Origin: Sipunculus nudus
Taxonomy: Eukaryota > Annelida > Sipuncula > Golfingiida > Sipunculidae
Length of the DNA: 64,000 nucleotides
NCBI GenBank assembly: GCA_026874595.1
Contig: CM049310.1
Location: forward strand, 5,582,001 to 5,646,000
Direction of reading: 5' to 3'
Positions within the stretch are counted from its first letter, which is position 1, and every line of letters begins with the position of its first letter. The notes beneath the pieces were generated by a model that was not told the origin of the DNA, did not search any database, and was given only the letters and a program-made list of their open reading frames with translations. Below are positions 28,930 to 40,573 of this stretch, piece after piece. The translations under genes and the position numbers were made by a program.

Positions 28930-30207
28930 ATGTCGTCCAGAGCCGCTAAACTGACCGACCAGCAAAGGGAAGACTTCAACAAGGTCTTCCGCCAGTTCGA
29001 CAGAGATGACAGCGGTACCATAGATCGCGGCGAGATGAAGCACCTGCTGAACGCGTTCGGCTTCCAGCATCTAACGCAGGAAGACATAGACGCCATTTTG
29101 GCCAAGATCGACGCCGACCTGAGCGGTTCTGTGAGTCGGGAGGAGTTCCTCGAATTCATGGCTACTCAGGAGGCCGCCATGGATAAGGAAGTCAGCCAGT
29201 CTATTTTTGACATTATTGATAACGACAATGATGGAGAGATTGAACTTGATGAGTTTACTCACGTGGTTAAATCCTTGAACCCTACAGCTAAAGACGCTGA
29301 AATCAAAAGAATGTTTAAACTTGCCGACAAAGACGGGCAAGGGACTGTGGACCGTGACGAATTTAAGGCAGCCCTTGAAAATAACGAGTGCAGCATTTGG
29401 CGTGAACTCGGGTTGTCCCTGGCAACCGTGGCCGTTATCAGGGAAGTCGTAGAACAATACTCCCGATTGGCTAAAAATCCAGGCGCAGGATTTGGAACTC
29501 TAAAACCCCTCCCTTACGGTAAAAGTAACGCACAAAAGCTGGGCTACAATGTTACAGATTTCTCAGACAAAATTTGGGAGTCGGCATGCCAGTGTGCTAA
29601 TGTGTTCGACATCATCGAAAACAAGGCCGAGTTTGTCGGAGCGACGGTGGTCGAATTCGGCTGCGGAGCGGGTGCCGATTTGTGCGTTGCGGCGAAATTG
29701 GTTGGACCATCTGGGCGTGTGATCGGCGTGGATATGAACAAACCCATGGTGAAAAAAGCAAACGAGAACATTGCGAAATGTGGATTTTCCTCAACAGCAT
29801 CAGCGCATATTGGAATCTTCGATACCCCGGACCTTCCACCGCCAATCAAAGCGAACAGCGCTGATTTTCTCATCGTAAACGGCACCATTAACCTGTCTCC
29901 TAGGAAGCTGTGTGCTTTCAAAAATGTCTTCAAGGCTTTAAAAAAGAGGGGTCGATTGTTGATGGCAGACGTGGTTCTAAAGGATCCAAGCAAGGCTGCA
30001 GCCGGCGGGAAGGGCGCGTGGTGTGACTGCGTGGCTGGTGCAGTGCCTGTAGATAAAACCATGAGCTTACTGAAAAAAGTCGGCTTCAGCGAAGTGGAAC
30101 ACGTGGGCTACTCCGACTACCTCACATCGGAAAACACGCCAACGGGAAAATTTGTTGCTTGGAAGGGGAGCCCTAAAAAGGGATCTTCGGCGTGTAACAT
30201 TCTATGA
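28930..30207 (+). CDS. EF-hand/ArsM-like SAM methyltransferase with C-terminal CaaX box, copy 1
   Basis: 425 residues in one uninterrupted frame. Four canonical EF-hand loops: 24-35 DRDDSGTIDRGE, 61-72 DADLSGSVSREE, 97-108 DNDNDGEIELDE, 133-144 DKDGQGTVDRDE. A class I SAM-methyltransferase fold follows: motif I VVEFGCGAGADLC (240-252), acidic motif GVDMN (266-270), and VNGTINL (316-322) and WCDCVAGA (364-371), which line up with the SNCVINL and WGECLGGA regions of AS3MT/ArsM arsenite methyltransferases. The first of those Cys is replaced by Gly; the second is kept. The protein ends SPKKGSSACNIL, a CaaX box with Leu, predicting geranylgeranylation next to a basic patch. An acceptor (catattacag) directly before C-ATG fixes the start and implies a 5' UTR intron. 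Inferred: a Ca2+-regulated, membrane-anchored methyltransferase of unknown substrate, not a proven arsenic enzyme. A possible poly(A) signal AATAAA lies near 30711. Confidence 0.93.
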   Translation: MSSRAAKLTDQQREDFNKVFRQFDRDDSGTIDRGEMKHLLNAFGFQHLTQEDIDAILAKIDADLSGSVSREEFLEFMATQEAAMDKEVSQSIFDIIDNDNDGEIELDEFTHVVKSLNPTAKDAEIKRMFKLADKDGQGTVDRDEFKAALENNECSIWRELGLSLATVAVIREVVEQYSRLAKNPGAGFGTLKPLPYGKSNAQKLGYNVTDFSDKIWESACQCANVFDIIENKAEFVGATVVEFGCGAGADLCVAAKLVGPSGRVIGVDMNKPMVKKANENIAKCGFSSTASAHIGIFDTPDLPPPIKANSADFLIVNGTINLSPRKLCAFKNVFKALKKRGRLLMADVVLKDPSKAAAGGKGAWCDCVAGAVPVDKTMSLLKKVGFSEVEHVGYSDYLTSENTPTGKFVAWKGSPKKGSSACNIL

Positions 30208-33200
30208 AAAACTTAGAGTGCTAAAATTACCCACGTGCTTCATCACTTATTGTCCTCATTTAGAGAACAACAACAATCACGGGAGAAAGGAGGGTGCAGG
30301 TTTTCATGTGTTTTTATGTAGCGACGACGCCGGTGTGGTACTGTTCTTGCCATGCTTTACTAGTATGAGAGAAGACAGACAGAGATAAAATCAAATATAT
30401 GTTTATGATATTCTTAAACTCAAAGGAAATATATTTTGGAGAAATTTTATTTCATAATTCGTTTTCTTCAATTTATAATGTACCAGGCTTAAAAACATGT
30501 CATCAAGTTACAAAGCTATATCTGGTTCTTACTTGACAGAATGCTTCTCAGTGATTTCTTTTCCAGATTTTTCTTCGATAACTTCCGCTTCCTATTAGGA
30601 GAGGAGGTAACATTATGAATGTATACTAGTGACAAGAACTGCCCGTTACTGTCCGTTTAATAATTAACCTGATACGAATACGTTTATATTGACCATGGCA
30701 TTGACTAAGCAATAAATGAACATTACTTGATGTGCACTAATATTGTGAGTTTATCGGCACAAATCAAGAATATACAATATATTTTTTAAATTTCTTATTT
30801 TGAGCCTTGTCAAATTTGTAAATAAATCTGTTGATACAAATATACTGTTTCATCCTTTTTGTTAATTTTTTTACAGATTCAGAGCACATCATGTTACTTT
30901 ACGTTGTACAAAACTGGATGAAATATTATATAAACTAGAATATGACCCGTTCATTATTTCTAAAGTGAAGATCAGTTTAGTTTCATCCCGTATACAACAG
31001 CTCGATACAACGTAACGTAGTTTAGTATAGATCTATTGGTTCTGTTGAAAATCCACTTGTTTTTCATATTGACGGGACAATGTGGAAGGAGACAACCCTT
31101 AGGACACACTTCGTATCGTTCCTGACAATTTGACTGAAGTGACGGGTGTCAAGGATACCATGTCTTCGGCTGCAGAGCGATCGCAAGGCTACTCGCATGT
31201 GAGGAGTATTAGGGATAGCCCGAATAGTATATGTAACTTGAAAATTAGATTAAGGTCCAAAATAAATACTTGTTGCAATTATATGAGCTGTCACTATGGA
31301 GTATATGATCTTGGAAATAAAGCCATGACCAAATATAAATGTTAGGTGGAAATCTGTCCCCTATGACTAATATGGTGTTAAAAGATTAGTTTATGAATTA
31401 AAGCCATTGTGGATATCAAGGATAGAAGAAAGAAAAAAATAATTTAAGAAAAAAAATTTTTTGCCGGAAATTTTGATATAGACATAAATCATCAACCACT
31501 ACAAGGCTCCCCATCTACTGAGGGAGGCTAAAAATCGGCGCAAATATCAATAGAAATGAGCGGTAATGGGGTATCGCCCAAACCATGAACAACTTTAGAA
31601 ATTACCTAACGGTCTACAAAATACATGAGGTGCAAATCAGTAAACTTTGGCTATTACTGTGTCCAAAGGTCAGCTTTTTATTAAGCCATAAAGGAGATCC
31701 AGCTCAAACACGGGCAGAAGAAAGAAAGAGGGATAATCATGCCCATTCACCTACTTTTTTTTAATTATTGTGATTTCTGGCTTCCTCTGTGTATATATTA
31801 ATGATCAAAGGATAATTCTGGTTATGAAAATTCTTATAACGCCTGCGTGAAGGATTTATGAACTTGTTTATCAACAACGGGTTTGTAAACACAGCTTTGT
31901 TGACAAACGCGAAAAACATGTAACCTAAGGTGGTAAGCTACATATATGCAGAGGTAGAAAGGTCACTTGTTGAAAAACGCCATTTGCAAAGCTCTGGCTT
32001 ATCTGACTTGCCGCCAGATGCCCTTGTTGAATTAGTTTTGATTATTTTGCCGGGGCTCCACACATTATAAACACATTGATAAAATCAAAACATGCAGTCT
32101 GTGTCATATGATATCCACGTTTGACGGCCTATTATTTATAAAAGCTATAAGGAATTACCTTTAGTTTATAACGGTCAGAGAGGGGATTTAGCCCCTTTAA
32201 AGAGAAAGCCTGTTTCAAAAAAATACACTTACCACTTAACGGTCCTGTGGCTGGTCGCTATAGAAATTTTCATTCGAAGTATATATTTTTTTTTTAATTT
32301 GACTCAACAATTTTGTTCCTTCCAGAATACTATTATGATACCAATATTTAACAGAAGAAATGCCGATTGAACAGTGTTTAATCGGTTTTGTTGTGGAATT
32401 CCTCCAGAAATATACAACTATATTACAAGAATTTGACGTCACATAATTTGCCTTTCTAACGTCAGTGGGCAACCAAGTAAGGCTCTTAGGGCTGTCACAG
32501 AGACATTGGCGCGGATGACTGGTATTGATGTTTGTATATGCCGTCGGTTTAAGGGGAGACCCGAGTTTGCATTTGTTTAACTAGCAAGTAAGCTCTATGA
32601 CATAGATGGATGTTTCCAATAGCAACGAAAGGTTTCGGCGCTCCCACATCAATAGCGGTTAAAACTAATTATGTTGGTCAGGCTGTTAACCCTGCTTTTA
32701 TCAGGAGGGAAAGGCATATTTTTTCTAAATCGGTAGTTTGTTAAACAGTTATATAATACAGTTTGCCATTTCCGTTACCAGCAAATTATAGGGAACAAAA
32801 TGACACAATGCCTTGTGTTCACAACTGCGTTTGAGGTGAATGTTAAAAAAATGATACACTATCATTTCAGCTGTTCCGATCATATGGGGCCTACAATAAT
32901 GTTCAAGTATTTAACATTTCATACTAAGGCACACATTTCACTGGAAGCATGGATAACCGACTCCTTGGTGGATGACAGGAATCACGTGATCTCACAGCAA
33001 ACTAGAAGGCATTTACAGAGCGCACAGTATCTCCTACGCTTGGTTCCGTATCCAGATCCGTTCTGACACTTAGCCGATCGTCTATTCAACTATTCCATGA
33101 CCCATGGCCTAAATTTCTATCAATTTTCATTTTAATTTGCTTGTATGAACAACCAACCAGAAAGACAAACATACAGACTTCATAAGTCAAGCCCACATTC

Positions 33201-33999
33201 TTAGCCGAGGTAACGTTAAAAACGATTTCCTGCTGGATATGTTAAAATGTAGCTTTATCTAGCCAGATGCTGACGCCATCTGGTGTTGCTTTGAGTTACT
33301 ATTAGCAAAGTTAAATACGTATTCCATATCTCATTATATAATTATATAACACAATTGCAAATGAAAAAATATTAATATAGATTTTACATAACTGAACCCA
33401 ATTCCTGGAGGAAAACATTTTTGCTTTTTATTTTTTTCACAAAAAAATATGAGGTTGCGTGATTTGTTCAAAAACTATTAGCACATCCATGAGCACTGTC
33501 AACATGGCAGTGACGTCACACACACACTGGGAAATCCCCAGTGACAAAAAATTCTATATCTTATCATTCTATATCATTCAGCCCCAACTTTTCGGGGAAG
33601 AATAAAAACAATATGTGTTGCTAGATCTAAGTCATTTCTAAATTTTTGGATGTGACGTCACACTTTGCACCAGCCAATCACATCAGTGCCTCTGTTCTGG
33701 ATGAAATCCTAAATGCACATACCACGATCGCGTAATATTAGGTTTACCTAACCTATAGAGTGCCAACAATCATGTCTTATTTGTAATTGAAGCTAAATAT
33801 GATTAGTAATTGTATCCGCCGAAAAAGAGTATCGCGGATACTATGTTTTCACTAGGCTTCCGCCGCCGCCGTTACTTTCGTCTACAAAAAACTCCTCTGA
33901 GATTTTTTTTTCAGAAACCCGGTATAATTATTGGTTCACGTGTGGACTGTTGTCTAGCAAGGTTGGTGGCCCCACCTACAATAATGTTCGCGTAGGGTC
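30208..33999. other. 3' flank of methyltransferase 1 and non-coding region
   Basis: Probable 3' UTR up to AATAAA near 30711 (another near 30820). The rest is AT-rich with no gene recognised; the 32800-33066 frame has no family features. Confidence 0.4.
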
Positions 34000-36060
34000 C
34001 TTCTGTGCGTCTTTTCATGGTGATAACAGCACATATCTCATGAGCGGTTGGATTTATTAGGCCGGAACTATGCAATAATTGCGTGTGGTACATCTGTGTG
34101 TTTGCTAAAGATGAAAATCACTCATATCACAGGAGTGGTTCAATGTAGCGACCTGAAATTTGGCATGTACATCCATCTTGGACAACTTTCTCGAACACTT
34201 GATCACGTATTCGTAGAATACCTCCAGCATTTATCTCAGGAGTGATTTGATGTATCTGCCCCAAATGTTGCATGTCCATAGATTTTTTTTTATCTTAATC
34301 TCATGCATAAGCCTGGTGGTGCCATCTAAATTCATTTTGCAATCGTCCATCGATATATGTGAAAATTACACATAGCTCAGGTGTTTGTGGATATATAAGC
34401 CTGAAAGTTTGCATGTTGATCAATCTTTGATAGCTTGATAGTGGACAAGCCTGGTGTCCCCATATGTCATGTTTTCGTAAAATACATTGATACCCTTATC
34501 TTAGGAGTGGTTTGGCGTATTGGTTTTAATTTTTTTATGTTAAGCTCTTCTGGGTAGATTTCACGTACACAAGACGGGTTGTGTCTCACTCTCTGTATTT
34601 CATCATGATTATATATTATGTAAGTTCCAGGTGTTTAAGTTAATTGGGACTTTGTGTATTCAAATGTAAGAGCTGAGTTGCCAGGTATTAACATAATGAC
34701 TGTAATTGCTTAGCCTTGATTACACGGCAACTCTATTCAGTCTAATTGCACTTTCATTCAGCTCCTGTGCACACCTTTCTTTAATTGCATCTGTTGTGAC
34801 ACGTCAGGGAAATCTCTGATTGGTTTACAAATGGTTTTATGAATCTTGATTGAAGATATGTTGTGTGGGTAGAGTCAGTTACAAACTGGGGGCCAAGCCC
34901 TGAACAAGGGCTTAGCATACCCTCTCCTGTAAAGTTAAAAAAAAGAATCTTTTACATCAACTCAGAGACTTGTAAGTTTGTCACCAATGCATCCTGGACC
35001 AGGTTATAATCTCTACAGGGTGGCGCCATTTACAATCACGTAATTGTAGATTGTGTTCATGTATTTATCTCAGGAGTGGTTTAATGGATCAGGCTGAAAT
35101 GTCGCATGTCTATTGATATTGGATTGCTTTATCGTGTATATAAGACTGGTGGCGCTACCTACAATTGTTTTAGCGTGGTGTCTATCTGTGCGTCTGTTTT
35201 TGATGAAATCACTCATCTCAGGAGTGGTTTGACTTAAAGGCCTGAAATTTTGATTGTTCATCCATCTTGTGGCGCAACCCATAACCGTGTTTGCATGCTG
35301 TCCATATTTATGTCTCCCCCCCTCCCCCCCGGGTCAGTCTTCGTCTGTAGGATGTCTTTTGAGGGCTGTATATTTCCTCTAGAACTGAAACACTCATTGT
35401 TCATCCCAATATCTCGGACGAGTCCGAAACCTGGTGACCTTGACCTTCATCTTCAAGGTCAGATCTGCCGAAATGTAAAGTTTTTGTGAGCCCCATAACG
35501 TTTGAAGTATTTCACATTTTGTCCTCACATTTGGTACACCAATTGTTCCAACCAATTTCTAGGACGAGTTCGAAATCCGGTGACCTTTACCTTGACCTTC
35601 AAGGTCAAATCTGCTGAAATCTAGAATAATTGTTTTGATACAGTGCATATTTTACCCCGAATGATTTTGGATGGCCCATAGGGGGAAGACATATATATTT
35701 TTTGCGCTGCAAAAACAAAGCCATTCTAGCCATTATATATATCCTGAGACGCATAATTCAGGAATGGTTTGTTGTATCAACCTGACATTTTGTCGAAGGA
35801 CCTTTTTACAACTTAATCTTGTACACATAGCTGGTGGTGTCATCAACAATTTTTTAGTTCGTCCATCCGTGCATCTTGGATTATGTTAGATTCAGCAGGG
35901 GTATGCACTGCCTCCCCCTGATTCACTCCGCTGGTCTTCAATTCACAGAAATACGAGCATCAGAATTTCGAGTCCAAGTCGACCTTCGCACAGTCAGAGT
36001 TGTTTGGTGACAGAGTCCGAACCGAACAAAATAATGTTGGTTTTCCTAATAAAACAGGTT
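34000..36060 (+). repeat. field of degenerate interspersed repeat units
   Basis: Several diverged units share 'ctcaggagtggtttgatgta' followed by 'cctgaaatttggcatgt' and 'catccatcttg' (near 34120-34190, 34236-34280, 35070-35110, 35215-35270, 35755-35800). A second unit type, 'acgagtccgaaacctggtga' plus 'ccttgaccttcaaggtca', occurs at 35415-35465 and 35560-35610. Open frames are not gene-like. Confidence 0.65.
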
Positions 36061-36657
36061 CAAATGTGAACTTTGAATAACCATTCATGTTTTTATTTCA
36101 TGGAGGTTTCTAATTCATTCACATGAATTTAATATCTTAAAATCACTGCCGATTTTTAAAAAAAAATAGCCTCAATGTGATAAAAAGTACAACTGGAGTT
36201 AACAGATTGACATAATCTATCATAGTTTATTATCTGGGTACATTTTTCCTCGTAATATAATGGAGAACTAAGTTTCCTGAGTAATTTGTAACATCTTTTC
36301 AAACAAACGAGGAAGAAGTGAGAACAGTTAGCTAACAATGTATATTTGTTTTCAAGGAAGATGTTGTGTAGATACTGCTTCCAACCAAATGTGAACCAAA
36401 ATAATATGAAGAAGCTACAAAACATATCCAGTTTATCCATAGTTAAACACACTGTCAATGAGATTCATACGGAAAGCAAAGCAGTCAAGGAGACAGGCTG
36501 AAAGGCATTGGTGTAAGACTATTTCAAGTTCATATGGATATCTTCAGAGAAAAAAAATAAGCTTGTAAACACCAAGATATGTGTTGCTATATGTGATATG
36601 TGATGATCAAAAGGAACTCTTCAGTATTGTCAATACACACTGCTAGACAGAAAAAAA
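36061..36657. other. non-coding region
   Basis: A minus-strand frame at 36156-36458 is hydrophobic but AT-driven and unsupported. Nothing else seen. Confidence 0.4.
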
Positions 36658-37825
36658 ACTGTCAACAGTTTGTATCTACAGGAAATGTGCGGTCAAAATC
36701 GAGGCCAATGCAGAGTGTGGGGTACCTCAAGGCTCGGTCTTTGGACTAGTTCTTTTTACCATATTTACAGCTCTTGGAAAACTGTTCCGCATGCATGGAA
36801 TGAGCTATCATTTTTATGCAAATGACACTCAGCTTTATGTCACCATTAAGCCGGACTACATGAACAGGAAAATTCAAGAAGTTGAGAAGTGAATATTTTC
36901 AATTCGCCAACGGATGAACCTCAGGAGTTTAAAAATGAATGATAAAAATCAGAGGTCCTGTTAATATCTTCTAAGCGTCTATCAAACAGGCTCAGCTGTC
37001 TCGTTCTACATATCGAAGACTATGACGTTACAGCTAGTACTGTAGCTAGGAGCATTGGTGCATGTGATTATGGACTCCAATGCTGGTAAGGAGGCTCACA
37101 TCAATAGTGTGTGCCGTACGGCTTATTTTCGTTGATATAACATCGGTAATATCAGAAGGTATCTAAATTAAGATGCTGCAGAGAAGTTGGTTTATGCCTT
37201 AATCACTTCTTAACTAGACTTCTGGATTACTGTAATGCACTCCTTTGTAGTCTCTTTCTGTTCTGATACTGATATTGCATCGAAAACAGAATATTGCGGC
37301 GCGCATTGCAATATTAACGAGAAAATTTGATCACATCACACATATGCTCCATACTCTTCATTGGTTGCCAGTGTGTCAGAGGATCAACTTTAAATTTTAT
37401 GGTCCTCGTATTTAAAAAAAAAACATTTGGCTCCGTACAATCTGCAGGAGCCCACTCAACCGTACCACCAGAATCGTGGGCTTCGCTCTTCCCGCCAGGA
37501 ACTCTTAGATATTCCATTCAAAAGGTCATCGACTATATGCATGAGAGCTTTTGGTGAAGCTGGTCCTTACCTTTGGAATCAATAACCGCAGTATCTGAGA
37601 TCACAATCCAGTCTGTCAGCTTTTAAATCTCATCTGAAAACTAATTTTTTTCAGAAAGTTTTACGGATATTGTGCTCCATGAACTTCTGTGATACGAATT
37701 CTCTTAAAAGTTTATATTTTTTAAAATTTCATTATTTAATTTGTTATTTTTTATTGCTAATTTAACTAATATCAATCCATTTGTCGCCTTTTAGTCATGT
37801 ACAGCGTTTATTTCATTTTTTTTTC
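36658..37825 (+). pseudogene. decayed CR1/L2-type non-LTR retrotransposon reverse transcriptase
   Basis: The 3' half of an RT-like reading frame is recognisable across several frames. CGVPQGSVFG (36715-36745) corresponds to the PQGS motif, and FYANDTQLYV (~36812-36840) to the YADD catalytic box with one Asp replaced by Asn. It is followed by the family's C-terminal landmarks: KFDHITHMLHTLHWLPV at ~37325-37375 and LSAFKSHLKTNFFQKV at ~37617-37665. Stops at ~36891 and ~36960 and several frameshifts break it. The 5' part is absent. This is a dead copy. Confidence 0.85.
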
Positions 37826-38408
37826 GATGGACCTGGGAATATACTCGGCCTGACGCCGACGAGAGTTCAAGTCCGAGTCACCGACTCTCAAGTCCAACTC
37901 TGGGAAAAGTCATCAAAAGTTTAGACTCGAGCCCACCTTAGCTGCTGAATTTCTCGCTGCCCTGTCATTTTCAACGGTCTAGACAGTCATGACCAAGATT
38001 AGCCACAGGTCTGAAACGCAAACAATTCTTTATTAAATGTTCTTTCTTGTTTGCGTTAAGGCCCCTAAGGTGGAGAGTTTACCCTCTAAAGCTCGGTCAG
38101 ATCAGACCACGATATTCGGCGTTCACCTTGAGGACATTCAACAACCCCTACATATAACACACAATACAGTTGCGTTGCTCAGTTGAGATATGAATTGTAA
38201 CTTTATGTTCAATTTGTATATAAATTTTGCAACTGACTCAAGAACACCTGATAATTGTTACCTCTATCGGCTCTTGATTACAGCCTTGCAAGGCATGCTG
38301 GGAAGGCTTAAGAGGGTCTATTTTTGGACGTCATCAGAAGCTGATCAAGGGGGGGGGGGGTCCGGGGGTTCCGCACTCCCCCTTTTTGATCCAAAGAGGT
38401 TTTTTTTA
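37826..38408. other. non-coding region
   Basis: A poly-G run (about 38347-38360) precedes the inverted-repeat arm. No gene seen. Confidence 0.4.
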
Positions 38409-39104
38409 ACAGCTGGAGGGGAAACGGCATTTTACATATTTGAGACGCGCAAGCGGTGACGGGGACCTTTCTTTAAGGTTTTTAATTATTCCTCCTGGGT
38501 TTGACCCCTCCCCCCCTTTTTTTCCCTAAATATCCCGAGTTCTCGAGACCTTACAGGGAAACGTTACTTACATCAAGAGACCAGTTTCATAAGTATCAAG
38601 AGCAAAGCCGACGACGTCAATTCATCTCACATGACCTACGTCATGGGTTTGGACAGAAGACTTTATTGGTCAGACTGATGGATCTATATAATTGATCAGT
38701 GTATGAGTGTGACCAGCCACGGTGTCCCGTGTTTGAATGGTGATGTTTACTCTCAGTCCTCGATTTCCCACTGATATTGCCAAGTCAAAAGCCGTGACTA
38801 TGGTCACATTTGTCACGTGTTTCCCTGAGATATGATCATGTACTAAAAGCTTTTAACAATGTTTGTTTCTCTGTCTCCAGGCCGAGTTTGTCTGTCTGGC
38901 ATAGAAGTGCAGGGAAGACTGACCCTGGCGTTGCCCCGGACCTTACTATCAAAATACACATTGATATTATCAAAGCGCCAAGCTAAATTGAATTCATTTC
39001 TCAGACGTCTAATAATTCACCCAACCAAGTCCGGGGGAGGTGCCAGAGTGGTGTCACCGCTTGCGCGTCTCAAAAATGTGGGATGCCGTTTCCCCTCCAG
39101 CTGT
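38409..39104. repeat. 52 bp inverted repeat pair with ~590 bp spacer
   Basis: Left arm 38409-38460 and right arm 39053-39104 are reverse complements with 4 mismatches in 52; shared blocks are acagctggaggggaaacggc and tgagacgcgcaagcggtgac. The spacer has no recognised gene. A transcript crossing it could form a long hairpin. Confidence 0.85.
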
Positions 39105-39769
39105 CAAAGCAAGCGGTGTTGTTTGTTATGTCGGCCGTGACGGATGAATTTTTATATAGACAGGGAGCAGACCCACAGTTTAAAAGGACAGGGGTGTCTT
39201 TGTATCTGTGTGTGATTGTATGTGTGCGTGTTTGTTTGTATGTATGGGGACATGCTGATATACGTGTGTACATGTGTTGTTCTTTCTTAATTTTGTGTTT
39301 GTGTGTGTTTATTTATCATCACCTGTTGTTTACTAAATGAGCATATACTACATCCTATACACTTATAATATCCTACATCCTATACACGTGACAAACCATG
39401 CATATAATATTCCTTCATGGGGTTAAAAGATATGGACAGCTCGTAATCTTTTCACGAATAATCAAAATTGATTCAAACCGTTATTTTTTTTAATAATTCA
39501 TTAGACTAAAAACTACATATTCAAAAATTAAGAAATCCCGATTGACATCTTTAACGTCATTCTTGGATCTGTTGACGAAGATTGTGATAGTGTTGCCGCC
39601 TGGGATCCTCTCGGGGTCATTCATGTTTGTTCGTATGTGTGCCTATTTTTTTCTGTTTGTGTGCGCCCGCACCTGTCCCTCCATGTGGCGTTGTTGTGTG
39701 TGTTCGCCGTGATGTGTGTGTGTGTGTTCGTGTCTCTCTCGCATTGTGTGTGGTCGTATGTGTCTATGT

Positions 39770-39812
<43 letters not shown>

Positions 39813-40573
39813 AATGGGGGGGGGGGGGTGCGTGTCTTTCTCTGTATACATGTTTGTGTCTGTGCGTGTTTTTTTTCTCGGCGTTTTAGGACATAGGGCA
39901 ATACAGTTTATTGAGTTAGGCCTTCGGTATCATTCTTCTGGTCATTAAACAACCTCGCCTGACGTGAACACTGTTTAACCAAGGCCAGGCCGCCCCCGCC
40001 TGTACCGGCTCAACCCTATCGATTCGTCTCTGTACGTACAACTTACATTTAGATATCGAGAACAGAACAACATTTTTATTTTTGATATTAAAAGGCATGA
40101 ACAGACTTTAATGTTAAATTCAAAATACACGAGTTGACACTAGAGTATTATTATCAGAGAAACTGTAACTAAATACATCACCAAATATTTAAAAACAACA
40201 GCAAAACACACCAAGAACTTATAGTTTCTGAATTATCCATTCCATCTGATTGTTTTGTTCGGCCGATCGTCGTCTGACGCTATTTTTACAGCAGGACTTT
40301 CTGTATGACTTTGATTTAGTTCCAGTTTTACATATATATGAAATATGAAACTAGGGGCGTCAGTACAGGGGGTAGGGGTATATAGGGGGGTGTTTAATGT
40401 AATCATCCCCTGGTATTCAGAGAATTATATTTATATATTTGAAATGAAATGTATAAATAATTAGAATAACTTACTTTGTTTCCATTTCTGAGTTGACTAT
40501 AAAATTCTATACGTCTAAACCTATAGCTGGTTTAGAATGACCAACACGGGAAACATATACATGTACTCTGTTT
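39105..40573. other. non-coding region with (GT)n microsatellite
   Basis: (GT)n at 39769-39802, followed by a G run (~39816-39828) and flanked by GT-rich text. Cys/Val-rich open frames here come from the repeat. No gene recognised. Confidence 0.5.

Noticed and set aside
29544-30062. 172-codon minus-strand frame, and the similar 190-codon one at 53614-54186
   Set aside because: Antisense shadows of the two methyltransferase domains.
39621-39948. Cys/Val-rich and Thr/His-rich overlapping open frames
   Set aside because: Produced by the (GT)n tract and GT-rich flanks.
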